Below are positions 30,941 through 41,491 of a stretch of 64,000 bases of DNA, piece by piece (the stretch's first letter is position 1; each line of letters opens with the position of its first letter). Under the pieces are notes generated by a model, which saw only the letters and a list, made by a program, of their open reading frames with translations, was not told where the DNA came from and made no database searches. The stretch covers positions 2,108,001-2,172,000 of the forward strand of contig NC_048556.1 of assembly GCF_902806685.2 (NCBI RefSeq). The letters run 5' to 3'. Position numbers and translations under genes: made by a program. The stretch is from Maniola hyperantus. Taxonomy: Eukaryota > Arthropoda > Insecta > Lepidoptera > Nymphalidae.

Positions 30941-32383
30941 TTCTGGATTTGTTAACTTGATGAAAGCCATTTCCTCCGCAACCCTAGTCCACTTCTTCTT
31001 CGTGGATACTTCCTTGAAGCCTCCATGTTTTTGCACAATTTTAAACATTTTTGGAAGATTCCCTTCCAGCCCGTCCACCAAGAGTAGCCTATCAAAATAT
31101 ACGCTTTGGAAGGCGAGGTAGGTCCTTATTGCGCACAGGGCCCGCGTCCCCTCCCCCCAGCGCTTGAAAAAGCGGGCTGGGTACTGGACCCCAGCAACCA
31201 CTCTGTCCAAGCCTGTGGTAGCACTATGTGGCCTTATGTTTGGTGGGGCCACCACTTTACAGAGGCCGTATTGTGCAGCCTCTGTAGCAATTTTTTTGTA
31301 ATATTTTTCATTCTCTGTTGGTTAGCATGTAGGAGCTATTGTACATCCCGCAGGCGCAGAGGATGATGATCCGGCTGCATCGTCCGATTCTGTCCGATTG
31401 CTTTGGGTGCCGTTTAGTGGCACTTGTAGGTTGGAGTTTATAACCAGATTGGGGCTTATAACTTGTCGATTGGGTTCTTCTTTCAGTCTCAAGGCGACTT
31501 GAATAACATTGGTCCAGCTATTGCCTTTCAAAAGTTTGTCCTTAATTGGATTTTCACCAATGATTGGGGGGTCATCATCCTCAGGTAAGGTGTCAATATC
31601 ATTGAATATGGTATCAATATAATCATCCCCAAAGGAACCTTCCTGTTCCGTTGAGTTTGGACTAGGTTCTTGGATGTCTTCCGTTTTTGTTAATGAACCA
31701 TACGCAATGACTAGCGGCCCTGCAAGGTGTTCTTGTGCAGGCACTTGCCACGACGAAAGATCAGCTCGTCCCACATCGTCTATTGTAGGTGTCCCAATGC
31801 TCCAGTCTTCGCAGTAGTCATCTGATACTGGTTCCAAGTAAAACCTGGGCGTACTCGAAGACGGTATGAGGACACCTTCCCCTTCTTCTTCACCGTCTTC
31901 TAATAAAGCGTCAGTCTCAGTCTGGGAACCCGCCACATCCCTTGAGTTCAACGCGACAGGTTCTGTATATTTATTTGACTCAACTGCCAACTTGCGTTTC
32001 TTAAATACTGCAATTGAACATTATTGCCTATTTTGTGCCCGCTTCCTTTTTCTGGGTACATTTTCGTTTCATACCGGGTTATTCTTTCTCCGTAAATTAT
32101 ATTCACAGACTAGTGGTCTGTTGTCGTCAGGTGTCTGTAGTCTTGCTTGACTACGCATCGATCTTAATACACGTGTAGATTCTTTTTGTTTTCTTAATTT
32201 TTTGATATTTTTTTGGTTGGTGTTATGTCTAACCGTTCGAGTATGACTCGCGGCATATGTACATGCATGCCTGGATACGAAAACGTTAAGGAGTCCAAAT
32301 TTTTTTGTTGTTTACTAGACTGTAAACTTGATCTTGTGAATCAGCCACTGGTCGGCGCTCCGCCGCTGCCGCGTTTTTGAAAA
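30941..32383 (-). pseudogene. Jarid2: Jarid2-like unit 2 (1,443 bp)
   Basis: The best-preserved central frame: 222 codons from MAVESNKYTEPVALNSRDVA to SSSSAPAGCTIAPTC (31,990 to 31,322). The G-run here is one base shorter than in units 1, 3 and 4, which keeps DPPIIGENPIKDKLLKGNSW in frame. It then meets the shared TAA before PTENEKYY. Truncated ARID at the end. Confidence 0.77.
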
Positions 32384-33845
32384 TTTTCTGGATTTGTTAA
32401 CTTGATGAAAGCCATTTCCTCCGCAACCCTAGTCCACTTCTTCTTCGTGGATACTTCCTTGAAGCCTCCATGTTTTTGCACAATTTTAAACATTTTTGGA
32501 AGATTCCCTTCCAGCCCGTCCACCAAGAGTAGCCTATCAAAATATACGCTTTGGAAGGCGAGGTAGGTCCTTATGCGCACAGGGCCCGCGTCCCCTCCCC
32601 CAGCGCTTGAAAAAGCGGGCTGGGTACTGGACCCCAGCAACCACTCTGTCCAAGCCTGTGGTAGCACTATGTGGCCTTATGTTTGGTGGGGCCACCACTT
32701 TACAGAGGCCGTATTGTGCAGCCTCTGTAGCAATTTTTTGTAATATTTTTCATTCTCTGTTGGTTAGCATGTAGGAGCTATTGTACATCCCGCAGGCGCA
32801 GAGGATGATGATCCGGCTGCATCGTCCGATTCTGTCCGATTGCTTTGGGTGCCGTTTAGTGGCACTTGTAGGTTGGAGTTTATAACCAGATTGGGGCTTA
32901 TAACTTGTCGATTGGGTTCTTCTTTCAGTCTCAAGGCGACTTGAATAACATTGGTCCAGCTATTGCCTTTCAAAAGTTTGTCCTTAATTGGATTTTCACC
33001 AATGATTGGGGGGGTCATCATCCTCAGGTAAGGTGTCAATATCATTGAATATGGTATCCATATAATCATCCCCAAAGGAACCTTCCTGTTCCGTAGAGTT
33101 TGGACTAGGTTCTTGGATGTCTTCCGTTTTTGTTAATGAACCATACGCAATGACTAGCGGCCGTGCAAGGTGTTCTTGTGCAGGACCTTGCCACGACGAA
33201 AGATCAGCTCGTCCCACATCGTCTATTGTAGGTGTCCCAATGCTCCAGTCTTCGCAGTAGTCATCTGATACTGGTTCCAAGTAAAACCTGGGCGTACTCG
33301 AAGACGGTATGAGGACACCTTCCCCTTCTTCTTCACCGTCTTCTAATAAAGCGTCAGTCTCAGTCTGGGAACCCGCCACATCCCTTGAGTTCAACGCGAC
33401 AGGTTCTGTATATTTATTTGACTCAACTGTCGACTTGCGTTTCTTAAATACTGCAATTGAACCTTATTGCCTTTTTTGTGCCCGCTTCCTTTTTCTGGGT
33501 ACATTTTCGTTTCATACCGGGTTATTCTTTCTCCGTAAATTATATTCACAGACTAGTGGTCTGTTGTCGTCAGGTGTCTGTAGTCTTGCTCGACTACGCA
33601 TCGATCTTAATACACGTGTAGATTCTTTCTTTGTTTTCTTAATTTTTTGATATTTTTTGGTTGGTGTTATGTCTAACCGTTCGAGTATGACTCGCGGCAT
33701 ATGTACATGCATGCCTGGATACGAAAACGTTATGGAGTCCAAATTTTTTTGTTGTTTACTAGACTGTAAACTTGATCTTGTGAATCAGCCACTGGTCGGC
33801 ACTCCGCCGCTGCCGCGTTTTTGAAAATGTTCTTTGCGCCTGAAC
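32384..33845 (-). pseudogene. Jarid2: Jarid2-like unit 1 with the unique 5' end
   Basis: The only unit whose start is not fused to an ARID fragment. It reads MKVVKFRRKEHFQKRGSGGV then PTSG and a TGA. The first eleven residues are found nowhere else in the array and may be the original N-terminus (inference). Later parts match units 2-4; a small deletion near 32,573 shifts the frame before the ARID part. Confidence 0.72.
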
Positions 33846-33918
33846 TTTACAACTTTCATTTTGAGGGTTCCGGTTGTGAGTTGTCTGCTTTAGCTTTTAA
33901 TTTGGTGGCTGACCAACA

Positions 33919-34243
33919 AACCACTGTGTGGTATTTGGTAAACAATGTAAAATGCTAAACTTACTTTATGTGCTAAACCACTGTGCGTTTTTAGGTAAAC
34001 AACGTAAAATGCTAAACTTACTTTATGTGCTAAACCACTGTGCGTTCTTAGGTAAACAATGTAAAATGCTAAACTTACTTTATGTGCTAAACCACTGAGC
34101 GTTCTTAGGTAAACAACGTAAAATGCTAAACTTACTTTATGTGCTAAGCCACTGTGCGTTCTTAGGTAAACAACGTAAAATGCTAAACTTACTTTATGTG
34201 CTAAACCACTGTGCATTCTTAGGTAAACAACGTAAAATGCTAA
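33919..34243. repeat. 57-bp minisatellite, about 5.7 copies
   Basis: 'gtaaacaacgtaaaatgcta' recurs at 33,938, 33,995, 34,052, 34,109, 34,166 and 34,223, exactly 57 bp apart. Because 57 is divisible by 3, the minus strand stays open as a 19-residue repeat (LAFYVVYLRTHSGLAHKVS). The 121-codon ORF is most likely a consequence of the repeat rather than a gene. Confidence 0.93.
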
Positions 34244-34244
34244 A

Positions 34245-34367
34245 ATGGCGGACACGGACAGGCAATTCTTTGACCAAGGTCTGCCAGCTCTCAGGTCCCC
34301 GGTTGACTCGATAACCCTTTTCGAAATTTCCTTAAAAAGAGCTCAAAAAATGAAATTATGTAATTAA
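34245..34367 (+). CDS. hypothetical 40-aa ORF (weak)
   Basis: MADTDRQFFDQGLPALRSPV and then DSITLFEISLKRAQ begins where the minisatellite stops. It is not AT-biased like the surroundings, but there is no family match, promoter or splice context. Low confidence as a gene. Confidence 0.2.
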   Translation: MADTDRQFFDQGLPALRSPVDSITLFEISLKRAQKMKLCN

Positions 34368-34614
34368 TTTTTTTTGCCACTTATGAAAAGTCAAGAGAAA
34401 ACGTAGTTTGGGATACGCAAAATTTTGTAACCTTAAATACAAACCGGCACTGAAAAAGTGTGATAAAATATATTGAAATTTCCACATATTCTAGCTGAGA
34501 TAAATTCATTTAAAGAATGAAATTTAATTCAATTTATTAACCTGTTTTTCTATTCCAAAAAAAATCCGCCATGTGTAGACGCAAACTTATCAATGAATAA
34601 AAAGTTTTCATCCA

Positions 34615-34846
34615 TACTATCCATACTAATATTATAAATGCGAAAGTGTCTCTGTCTGTCTGTCTGTCTGCAAGCTTTTCACGGCCCAACAGTTTAACCG
34701 ATTTTGATGAAATTTGGTACAGACTCAGCTTATATCCCAGGGAAGAAGGACATAGGCTACTTTTTATCCCGGAAATCAAAGAATTCCCACGGGATTTAAA
34801 GGAAAAACCTAAATCCACGTTGACCACGTCGCGGGTATCGTCTAGT
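34615..34846 (+). repeat. family B variant with (TGTC)n
   Basis: 'attataaatgcgaaagtgtc', a CTGT run, 'ttttcacggcccaacagttt', 'gacataggctactttttatc', then the CTAG-T end. The middle differs from standard family B. Confidence 0.7.
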
Positions 34847-34848
34847 CT

Positions 34849-35069
34849 AAATATATAAAAGGAAAAGGTGACTGACTGACTGACTGACTGATCTATCAAC
34901 GCACAGCTCAAACTACGTACGGATCGGGCTGAAATTTTGCATGCAGATAGCTATTATGACGTAGGCATCCGCTAAGAAAGGATTTTTGAAAATTCAACCC
35001 CTAAGGGGGTGAAATAGGGATTTGAAATTTGTGTAGTCCACCCGGACGAAGTCGCGAACATAAGCTAGT
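34849..35069 (+). repeat. family A repeat
   Basis: 'atataaaaggaaaaggtgac', a CTGA run, 'aaggatttttgaaaattcaa' and the CTAG-T end. It starts directly after the preceding repeat. Confidence 0.8.
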
Positions 35070-35081
35070 GCGTTATAAATG

Positions 35082-35296
35082 TACCCTCATAATAAATGCA
35101 ACAGTGTGTTTGTTTGTTGGTTTGTTGGTTTTTCCTTCAATAACGGTGCATATTGACGTGATTTTTTGCATGGGTGTATAGATAGAGACCTGGAGAGTGA
35201 CATAGGTTACTTTCAATACCGGAAAATCAAAGAGTTCCTACGGGATTTTTTAAAAACCTTATTCCACGCGGACGAAGTCGCGGCCATGATTTAGTT
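35082..35296 (+). repeat. family B repeat
   Basis: Third repeat in this row: 'gtttgtttgttggtttgttg', 'gacctggagagtgacatagg' and 'cgcggacgaagtcgcgg'. The terminal CTAG is mutated. Confidence 0.75.
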
Positions 35297-35680
35297 ACGA
35301 ATAAAGTCCGTTAATCCAAACAAGTAGAATTCAATTAAAAATAGTCCATAAAAATCATCGACAACGTATCAAACGGGCATCCCTCACGGCCAGTGACCCG
35401 AAAAAGAATAAGACGATATTTTATTTTCGAGATACAAGTACTATCGTGGCATAAATTAAAGGGTTTATATTTTCTCTCTTTCTTGTACCACGTGTTTGAG
35501 ATGCAAGCGCGAGTTGGCGAGTCGGTAGGGTCAGACAAAAAGTCAAGGATTTTTATCAGGTAAAGTATAACCTTCGATGAACTGCTCAGTAATTTTAAGC
35601 TTTATCAAGGATCCAAGAGGATCATATTTCGTAGCGTCAGGAAAATCATTTTGCACTGAGAATAATAATGTAAGTAGTTA
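35297..35680. other. unassigned spacer
   Basis: No gene or repeat recognised. Confidence 0.4.
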
Positions 35681-35990
35681 AGCTGTGATAACCTAGTGGT
35701 TAGGACGTCCGCCTCCTAATCGGAGGTTGGGGGTTCGATCCCTGGCACGCACATCTAACTATTCAAAGTTATGTGCGTTTTAAGTAATTATATCTTGCTT
35801 TAACGGTGAAGGAAAACATCGTGAGGAAACCTGCATGCCTGAGAGTTTTCCATAATGCTCTCAAAGCTGTGTGCAGTCTGCCAAACCGCACTTCGCCAGC
35901 ATGGTAGACTGTGGCCAAAACCCTTCTCATTCTTAGAGTAGACCCGTGCTCTGTAGTGAGTCAACAATAGGTTGCTGCAACCGAATAGAG
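35681..35990 (+). repeat. SINE-A, near full length
   Basis: Head 'gataacctagtggttaggac', B-box 'gggttcgatccc', body 'ggaaaacatcgtgaggaaac' and 3' part 'gtagtgagtcaacaataggt'. Confidence 0.85.
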
Positions 35991-36094
35991 ATATTTAAGT
36001 ACTTAGGAATCATTTGAGATGTGTAATACGTTGTAACTTCACTTGCGATGTTAATAGATATATAGATAAATAGAAAGTCTTTCTGCACACAAAC

Positions 36095-36183
36095 CAGAAA
36101 CAGACAGACAGATAGACAGACAACAAAGTGATCCGTTAGGGTTAGGGTTCCGTTTTTCCTTTTGAGATACGGAACCCTAAAAA
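36095..36183 (+). repeat. family C terminal fragment
   Basis: ACAG run, 'caacaaagtgatccgttagg' and 'gagatacggaaccctaa'. Confidence 0.65.
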
Positions 36184-36770
36184 CACAAGAAATTAAATAA
36201 TTAACAGATTTGTATGCATATGCCTTCTTGCTTGTAGCAATCTTTATTAGGCAACCTTTGTATTAAACTTTGTGTTATTAATAATAGTAAACAAATAAAA
36301 TCGTAAGTGCTTTTAAATTAGAGTTACTAACCTCGTCTCTTCATGGGTGGTTTAAATAAGAGTTTCATCATACCTGCGCAGTGAGAGAAATTATGTAATT
36401 CTGAAGAACTTCTTGAGATCAATGCTGTCAAACAGACAGATACCAGAGCACATCAGTGGCAAATTCGCGAAACGGATGACCAATTTGATTAACATTTGAG
36501 GTAAAAAAAACAAACACACACAATTTTTTCTTCATTATTTCTCCAATCTCGCGTTACCTTTTAAGTTTTTTTTTTGTAATACTTTTTTGTTCCAGACACA
36601 CTTTTTTGCTGTCTGTACACAACAATGCCACGATTATTACCGTTCGGTTACGTATAAACTGGTCGACTGCTGGTCTTACGCGCTGCCCCTGTGTGTGTAG
36701 ACAGTCACGTATCTACATCACTGTGTCTCTGTGTGTGTTTTGTCTTTGCCATAGAAACCGGGTACTGAGT
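36184..36770. other. unassigned spacer
   Basis: Short open frames such as 36,606-36,809 show no recognisable protein. Confidence 0.4.
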
Positions 36771-36774
36771 ATGG

Positions 36775-36845
36775 CATGCGACAGGTCAAGATGGCAGTCG
36801 GGGTGGTGACGCCCCGCCCACCCGTACAGCCTCCGTGCTAACCCT
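36775..36845. repeat. MITE-3 end fragment
   Basis: 'gcgacaggtcaagatggcag' and 'cccgcccacccgtacagcc'. Confidence 0.6.
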
Positions 36846-37350
36846 GAGCACGGGTCTCTTCTCTGAATGTGAAGGTTTTGGCCATAGTCCACCACGCTGG
36901 CCATGTACGGATTGGCAGAATTTTCACGTCTTTGAGAACATTATGAACATGTTATATGAAACTAGCTTGTGCTCGCGACTTCGTCCGCGTGCACTACACA
37001 AATTTCAAACCCCTATTTAGGGGTTGAATTTTCAAAAATCCTTTTTTAGCGGATGCCTACGTCATAATAGCTATCTGCATGACAAATTTCAGCCCGATCC
37101 GTCCAGTAGTTTGAGTTGTGCGTTGATAGATCAGTCAGTCAGTCAGTCAGTCAGTTAGTCAGTCACCCTTTCCTTTTATATAATACTTAGATTAGATTTA
37201 GATTTGACGATGTTTTCCTTCCCCGTTAAAGCAAGTGCTATTTAATTTCTTAAAACGACTTAGAAGTTAGAAGTGCGTGCCCGGAATTGAACCCCCGACC
37301 TCCCGTATGGACGTGGTGGACGTTTTAACCACTAGGCTATCACGATAGTG
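36845..37350 (-). repeat. SINE-A split by a family A insertion
   Basis: The 3' half (36,845-36,955; 'ccatagtccaccacgctggc') and 5' half (37,205-37,350; 'gtgcgtgcccggaattgaac', 'aaccactaggctatcacga') are separated by a family A copy. The SINE is therefore older than the family A insertion. Confidence 0.8.
36961..37185 (-). repeat. family A repeat nested in SINE-A
   Basis: CTAG end with 'gctcgcgacttcgtccgcgt', then 'tcctttttt', 'cgatccgtccagtagtttga' and a CAGT run. Confidence 0.8.
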
Positions 37351-37591
37351 AGTGGTACTTATCAATATTTAAATAAGAGTCATCACAAAATGGTAGACCG
37401 ATAAATAGTGCAGACAGAACCGGTTTGGGATGAGCGCAGTACGAATGTAAGCGAACACAGACCACATGCTGCGACTACACTATGAGATATCGACGTGGTT
37501 CATAAAGATTCCGTTTTTTTACGACTACTGTATACAATGTAAAGGTACAAGGCGAGTTATTGTTTTTTAAAAAAGTTTTTCAGTAAGTATA

Positions 37592-37926
37592 CCTTTTTTT
37601 TTATTCAGATACAAGTTAGCCCTTGACTGCAATCTCACCTGGTGGTAAGTGACGATGCAAAGATGGAAGCGGGCTAACCTGGAAGGGGTGTGGCAGTTTT
37701 TTAATAAACCCATGCCCCTTTAGTTTCTACACGGCATCGTACCGGAACGCTAAATCGCTTGGCGGTACGGCTTTGCCGGTAGGGTGGTATGTAGCCACGG
37801 GCGAAGCCTCCCACCAGACCAGACCAGAAATTTAGAAATTATAAAATTCCAAATCCCTGCCAGGAATCGAACCCGGGACCTCCCACTAATAAGACCACAG
37901 CGCTTACCACTGCGCCAGGGAGGTCG
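37592..37926 (-). repeat. SINE-B (tRNA-derived)
   Basis: Minus-strand head 'gacctccctggcgcagtggt' (A-box-like) and 'cccgggttcgattcctggca' (B box). The body has 'taccggcaaagccgtaccgc'; the tail begins 'ctaacttgtatctgaataaa'. Full length by comparison with 47,016. Confidence 0.87.
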
Positions 37927-39035
37927 TCAAAAAAATTAATCATTTCTCAGTACCAAGGACAAGAAGCTCAATAAGGCAAAGCTCATGAAATTGAATTTTA
38001 AAAAGTGAAGACAATAAAAGAGGGGAAAACTATTTTTGGCTTTTTTGAACTTCCTATATTTTATGCAAAATGTTGAACTGAAGGAATACCCATAAAAAGG
38101 TCAAAGCTAATATCGTACTATAACATACTGGTGAAGTTAGTAAACAATAATTGTAATTGATTAATTAAGAAATAGTAAGTATACTTATGCTTAGCATTTA
38201 CCACCTCGTTAATTCTAAGTTGGTGAAATAATATTTTAAAAATCCATTGTTTTTGTATTATATACTGAATAATAATAACTATGTTAATAGCAATTAAAAT
38301 ATTGTTGAATCCATTCTTACACTATTCTAAAGGTTAACTTAGATTCATTTTAACAATTTGAGAAATCTGCTGTAAAGATGAACAAACTCGCATTTGAGTA
38401 GGTACAATAATTTTATTCTTCGTAGAGCTTTATACCTATTATCTTTGCCTTCGTAGTGAGTGCTAAAAAAACACCATGATGCGGAATAAACACGTAGAAA
38501 AAACAGAATAATCTGCAATAATACGATTTGTCCTGAAATATCATTAGGGTGACAAATAATTCCTTTTTATCCTCCGACAAATTGGCGCGAGCTTTATTAC
38601 ACTAAGATTGATCCTTATCTAAATAAAATATCGACATCTAATACTAACTTACTTAATTCTATACGTTAGCAAAAAATAAGATACCTACCTAAAAAAGCCT
38701 ACCTATAAAAAAACTAGGTAGGTAGCGTCAAAGTTTTTTTGATCCCTTACTATTATCTAATCTAATTAATTAATAAAAAAGGTAATCTCGGTACCTACAT
38801 GATAATTTAATTAAAATTTCGAGGTTTTATTTCGATAAAGTTTTAGGCATTAGTGCCAAAAATAAATTAAAGGAAGCAAAAACAATTACAGTTGGCCAAA
38901 AATAAAATACCTATGTTCTAATTTTAATTTTAATTTTTCTTTTGTGAAGGTTTTCTTTTTTTATTATTCTAATGTACGATTTATTATAATAAGAACCTTA
39001 ATAGTGAAGTCGTTAAAAATATCACAGCTTCCTTG
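37927..39035. other. unassigned AT-rich spacer
   Basis: No ORF or repeat family recognised over about 1.1 kb. Confidence 0.4.
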
Positions 39036-39039
39036 ATTT

Positions 39040-39240
39040 CAAATCAAATCAAATGATTTATTCAAAATAGGTAATAAATTACACTTTTTGAAAGTCCGTT
39101 GTTGCATTAATTGGAAGATGATATATCTACCTAATGGTGATAATAAAATTTAAAAACTAAAGCTACGAGGGTTCCAAACGCGCCCAGGTCTGAGAAGAGC
39201 CCATAAGAAACTCAGCCGGATCTTTTCAAGAGAGATGATT
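39040..39240 (-). repeat. family E fragment
   Basis: 'atgatttattcaaaataggt', 'gctacgagggttccaaacgc' and 'ccaggtctgagaagagccca'; reverse of 8,277-8,450. Confidence 0.65.
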
Positions 39241-39780
39241 AAAAAAATGTCGGTTGAGGTTCCTGACCTACAATTTAATGTCAATTCTAAAACTTTAACA
39301 AAAGTAGGTAGGTACATAATTGATTTGAAAAAATATTCTCGAATATAGTTTAAATGCAACAGATTAATCCAAAAAGGCGAGGTAACAAAATGAAAGAAAA
39401 AAAAAACCGTCACGAACATAGGCTAGGGAGAGAAAAAAGAAAAAAACCTGTAAACAAGTTTAACGTTTATTTTGGTTGCGTCCCGCTCTTTCACTACGAG
39501 CTTTATTATAGCTGTCCTTTTCACTCGGGCCGATCGCTGGACACCTGTGCTTTAGCTTCCCCAAGTACCAACGACCTCTATTATTCTCATGAGAAAAACG
39601 TCGTATATGATTAAGGGATTTCATTTGATTTTTTGTCTTATTTTTGTGGGTCGTGAGTGCAATTTTATTTGTGGCAGTAATAATTATAGATGCGTTATTT
39701 TTCGACGTAAAGCAATCATTGTCGTGTCCCGATTTGATTCCAAAAGCACAGTTTTTTTTTTTGCTTTTATGCGTAAACTA

Positions 39781-39855
39781 ATGTCTCGTAATAATAATGA
39801 AAATGGGCCACCTGTTCCTGTACCTACTAATCCTATTGTTGAAGTAAAATGTGAG
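39781..39855 (+). CDS. possible first coding exon (weak)
   Basis: The ATG opens MSRNNNENGPPVPVPTNPIV then EVKCE, ending on a whole codon at a possible donor (gtaaat). The composition looks coding, but there is no downstream exon, domain or conserved context. Two overlapping ORFs (39,354-39,614 and 39,589-39,864) lie here; the second contains this stretch. It could be transposon-derived. Confidence 0.25.
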
Positions 39856-39869
39856 GTAAATTAGGACCT

Positions 39870-40200
39870 GCGATTTACTTGGGTGCAAAATTGTTACCTA
39901 CTTTTTCTTTTTATGTTTCTTGTTATAAAAATAAGGTTACCATGATATTTTATTTTTGTTGTTTCTGTTATTTTATTGTTAGCTGTTTCTGCTTTTTGAT
40001 ATTTCATAGGTCATGGGTCATAGAATATACAGTACCTACTTTACTAAAAGTATAGTAGAGTAGGTATATTACGTAGGTAATGAGTTGTATTTATTATTAT
40101 TAAGCCTTTATTTTCCTTATCAATTAATATTATTTACAGAGTTTCTGAATCTATTCTAATACCTATTCTAATTCTATTTGTTAGTATGTTAATCAGTGAT
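39870..40200. other. unassigned AT-rich spacer
   Basis: Nothing recognised. Confidence 0.4.
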
Positions 40201-40209
40201 AATATGTTG

Positions 40210-40300
40210 ATGTGTGTGTGTGTGTGTGTGGGTGTGTGAGCGTGTGTGTGAGCATGTGTGTGCGTGTATAAGCGTATTGTATAAATGTGTGCGTGTGTAT
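40210..40300. repeat. (GT)n microsatellite
   Basis: GT dinucleotides with several interruptions. Confidence 0.85.
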
Positions 40301-40719
40301 TTATGATTGTAGTTGTGTTTATTTGTGTTAGTAAATTAGTAGTTATTTACATATTAATTTAATTTTTATAATTTTACTTTATAAGTATATTTATATTATG
40401 TTTTTTGATAAGGATCCCTCGATAAGTTGTATTTCTTGCTCGATAATTCAAGAGCAGGTAACCTACATAAATCATAATAATTCAGTAGGTAGGTATCTAC
40501 ATTTGATAACTTTATCTTGTTGAAGGTGTTGAAAGAGTAGGTACCTACCTACGTTAAAATATCCTCCACGTCAAATCCAACGCGCAAAAAGTAATTTAAG
40601 CTGATATGGGACAAAAATAAATAAAAGTTAAATACTTATGTTCTACTTAAGAATGAAAATTAAAGCTATATTGAATGCTTAGCATCAAAATCTTATCATG
40701 AAAACTTATCATTTATTTA
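40301..40719. other. unassigned AT-rich spacer
   Basis: Nothing recognised. Confidence 0.4.
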
Positions 40720-40930
40720 TTTGATGACAAGCCCTTGACTGCGATCTCACCTGGTGGTAAGTGATGATGCAGTTGATGATGAAAGCGGACTAAAGCAATT
40801 TATCCAAACCCACACCCCTAATCGATTTCTACGTGCAATATCGTAGCTACCTACCTATCTACCAAATCTCTAAATCGCTTGATGGCACGATACAGCTGGT
40901 AACTAGCCACGACCGAAGCCTTCTAGGCCG
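40720..40930 (-). repeat. SINE-B, diverged partial copy
   Basis: 'gcccttgactgcgatctcac', 'ctggtggtaagtgatgatgc' and 'aatcgcttgatggcacg'. The tRNA-like head is missing. Confidence 0.65.
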
Positions 40931-41047
40931 CAGCTAATCTAGAAATTACAAATTCCCAAGCTAACCTTACGGGCTTGAGAATATTTGTAACCAGTAGCAA
41001 GTTGGTACAAGTAGATAGTAGACGTGTTAAATTATTCAACAGGCAAG

Positions 41048-41490
41048 AAAAAAACCGGGCCAAGTGCGATTCAGACTCGCGCACCGAGGGTTCCGTATTA
41101 CACTCGTATTTTTTCGCCAATTTGCACGATAAATCAAAAACTAATATGCATAAAAATAAATAAAAATCTGTTTTAGAATGTACAAATAAAGCCCTTTCAT
41201 ATGATACCCCACTTGGTATAGTTAGATATCTTACTTTGAAAATAGAAAATACCTATTAATTATTTGTTCACGTTCACGAACACATTTTTTTTTCTGTGAT
41301 GTCACCACAAATTCACGGTTTTCGGATTTATTCCTCCACTTGTGCTATGAGAAGACCTACCAAATTTCATGATTCTAAGTCAACGGGAAGTACCTTACAG
41401 GTTTTCCTGACAGACACGACGACGGACAGACAGACATCAAAGTGGTCCTATAAGGGTTCCTTTTTTCGTTTTGAGGTACGGAACCCTACA
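41048..41490 (+). repeat. family C, near full length
   Basis: 'aaaccgggccaagtgcgatt', 'agggttccgta', 'tgataccccacttggtatag', 'atttcatgattctaagtcaa', 'ggtacggaaccct'. The two GGTTCCGTA motifs form an inverted pair near the ends. Confidence 0.8.
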
Positions 41491-41491
41491 A

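Larger units (their letters stand above)
26758..33845 (-). pseudogene. Jarid2: tandem array of Jarid2-like (JmjN-ARID) pseudogene fragments
   Basis: Read on the minus strand, four head-to-tail units start at about 33,827, 32,384, 30,941 and 29,147. The spacing is 1,443, 1,443 and 1,794 bp; the third is longer by a 347-bp MITE. Each runs from an Arg/Lys-rich N-terminus through an acidic region and a JmjN-like segment into ARID, breaking after KLTNPE where the next unit begins. The last unit instead continues into three ARID copies and an acidic tail. JARID2 is a PRC2 cofactor; its JmjC domain is absent here. Shared in-frame stops (for example PV-stop-NENV and APTC-stop-PTE) mean no unit encodes a full protein. 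No introns are obvious, so a retrocopy origin is plausible but unproven. Identification is by recall of the family. Confidence 0.78.

Noticed and set aside
27867..33650. Plus-strand ORFs of 86-113 codons repeated in the array
   Set aside because: Antisense shadows of the minus-strand Jarid2-like frames.
26758..33845. Functional multi-domain Jarid2 gene with several exons
   Set aside because: Recurrent in-frame stops, frameshifts in most units and missing JmjC make a working gene unlikely, though transcripts should be checked.
33919..34243. CRISPR-like array
   Set aside because: Repeats are contiguous with no unique spacers, and the genome is eukaryotic.
33890..34255. 121-codon ORF with 19-residue repeats
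   Set aside because: Fully explained by a 57-bp minisatellite whose period is a multiple of three; no start context or signal sequence.
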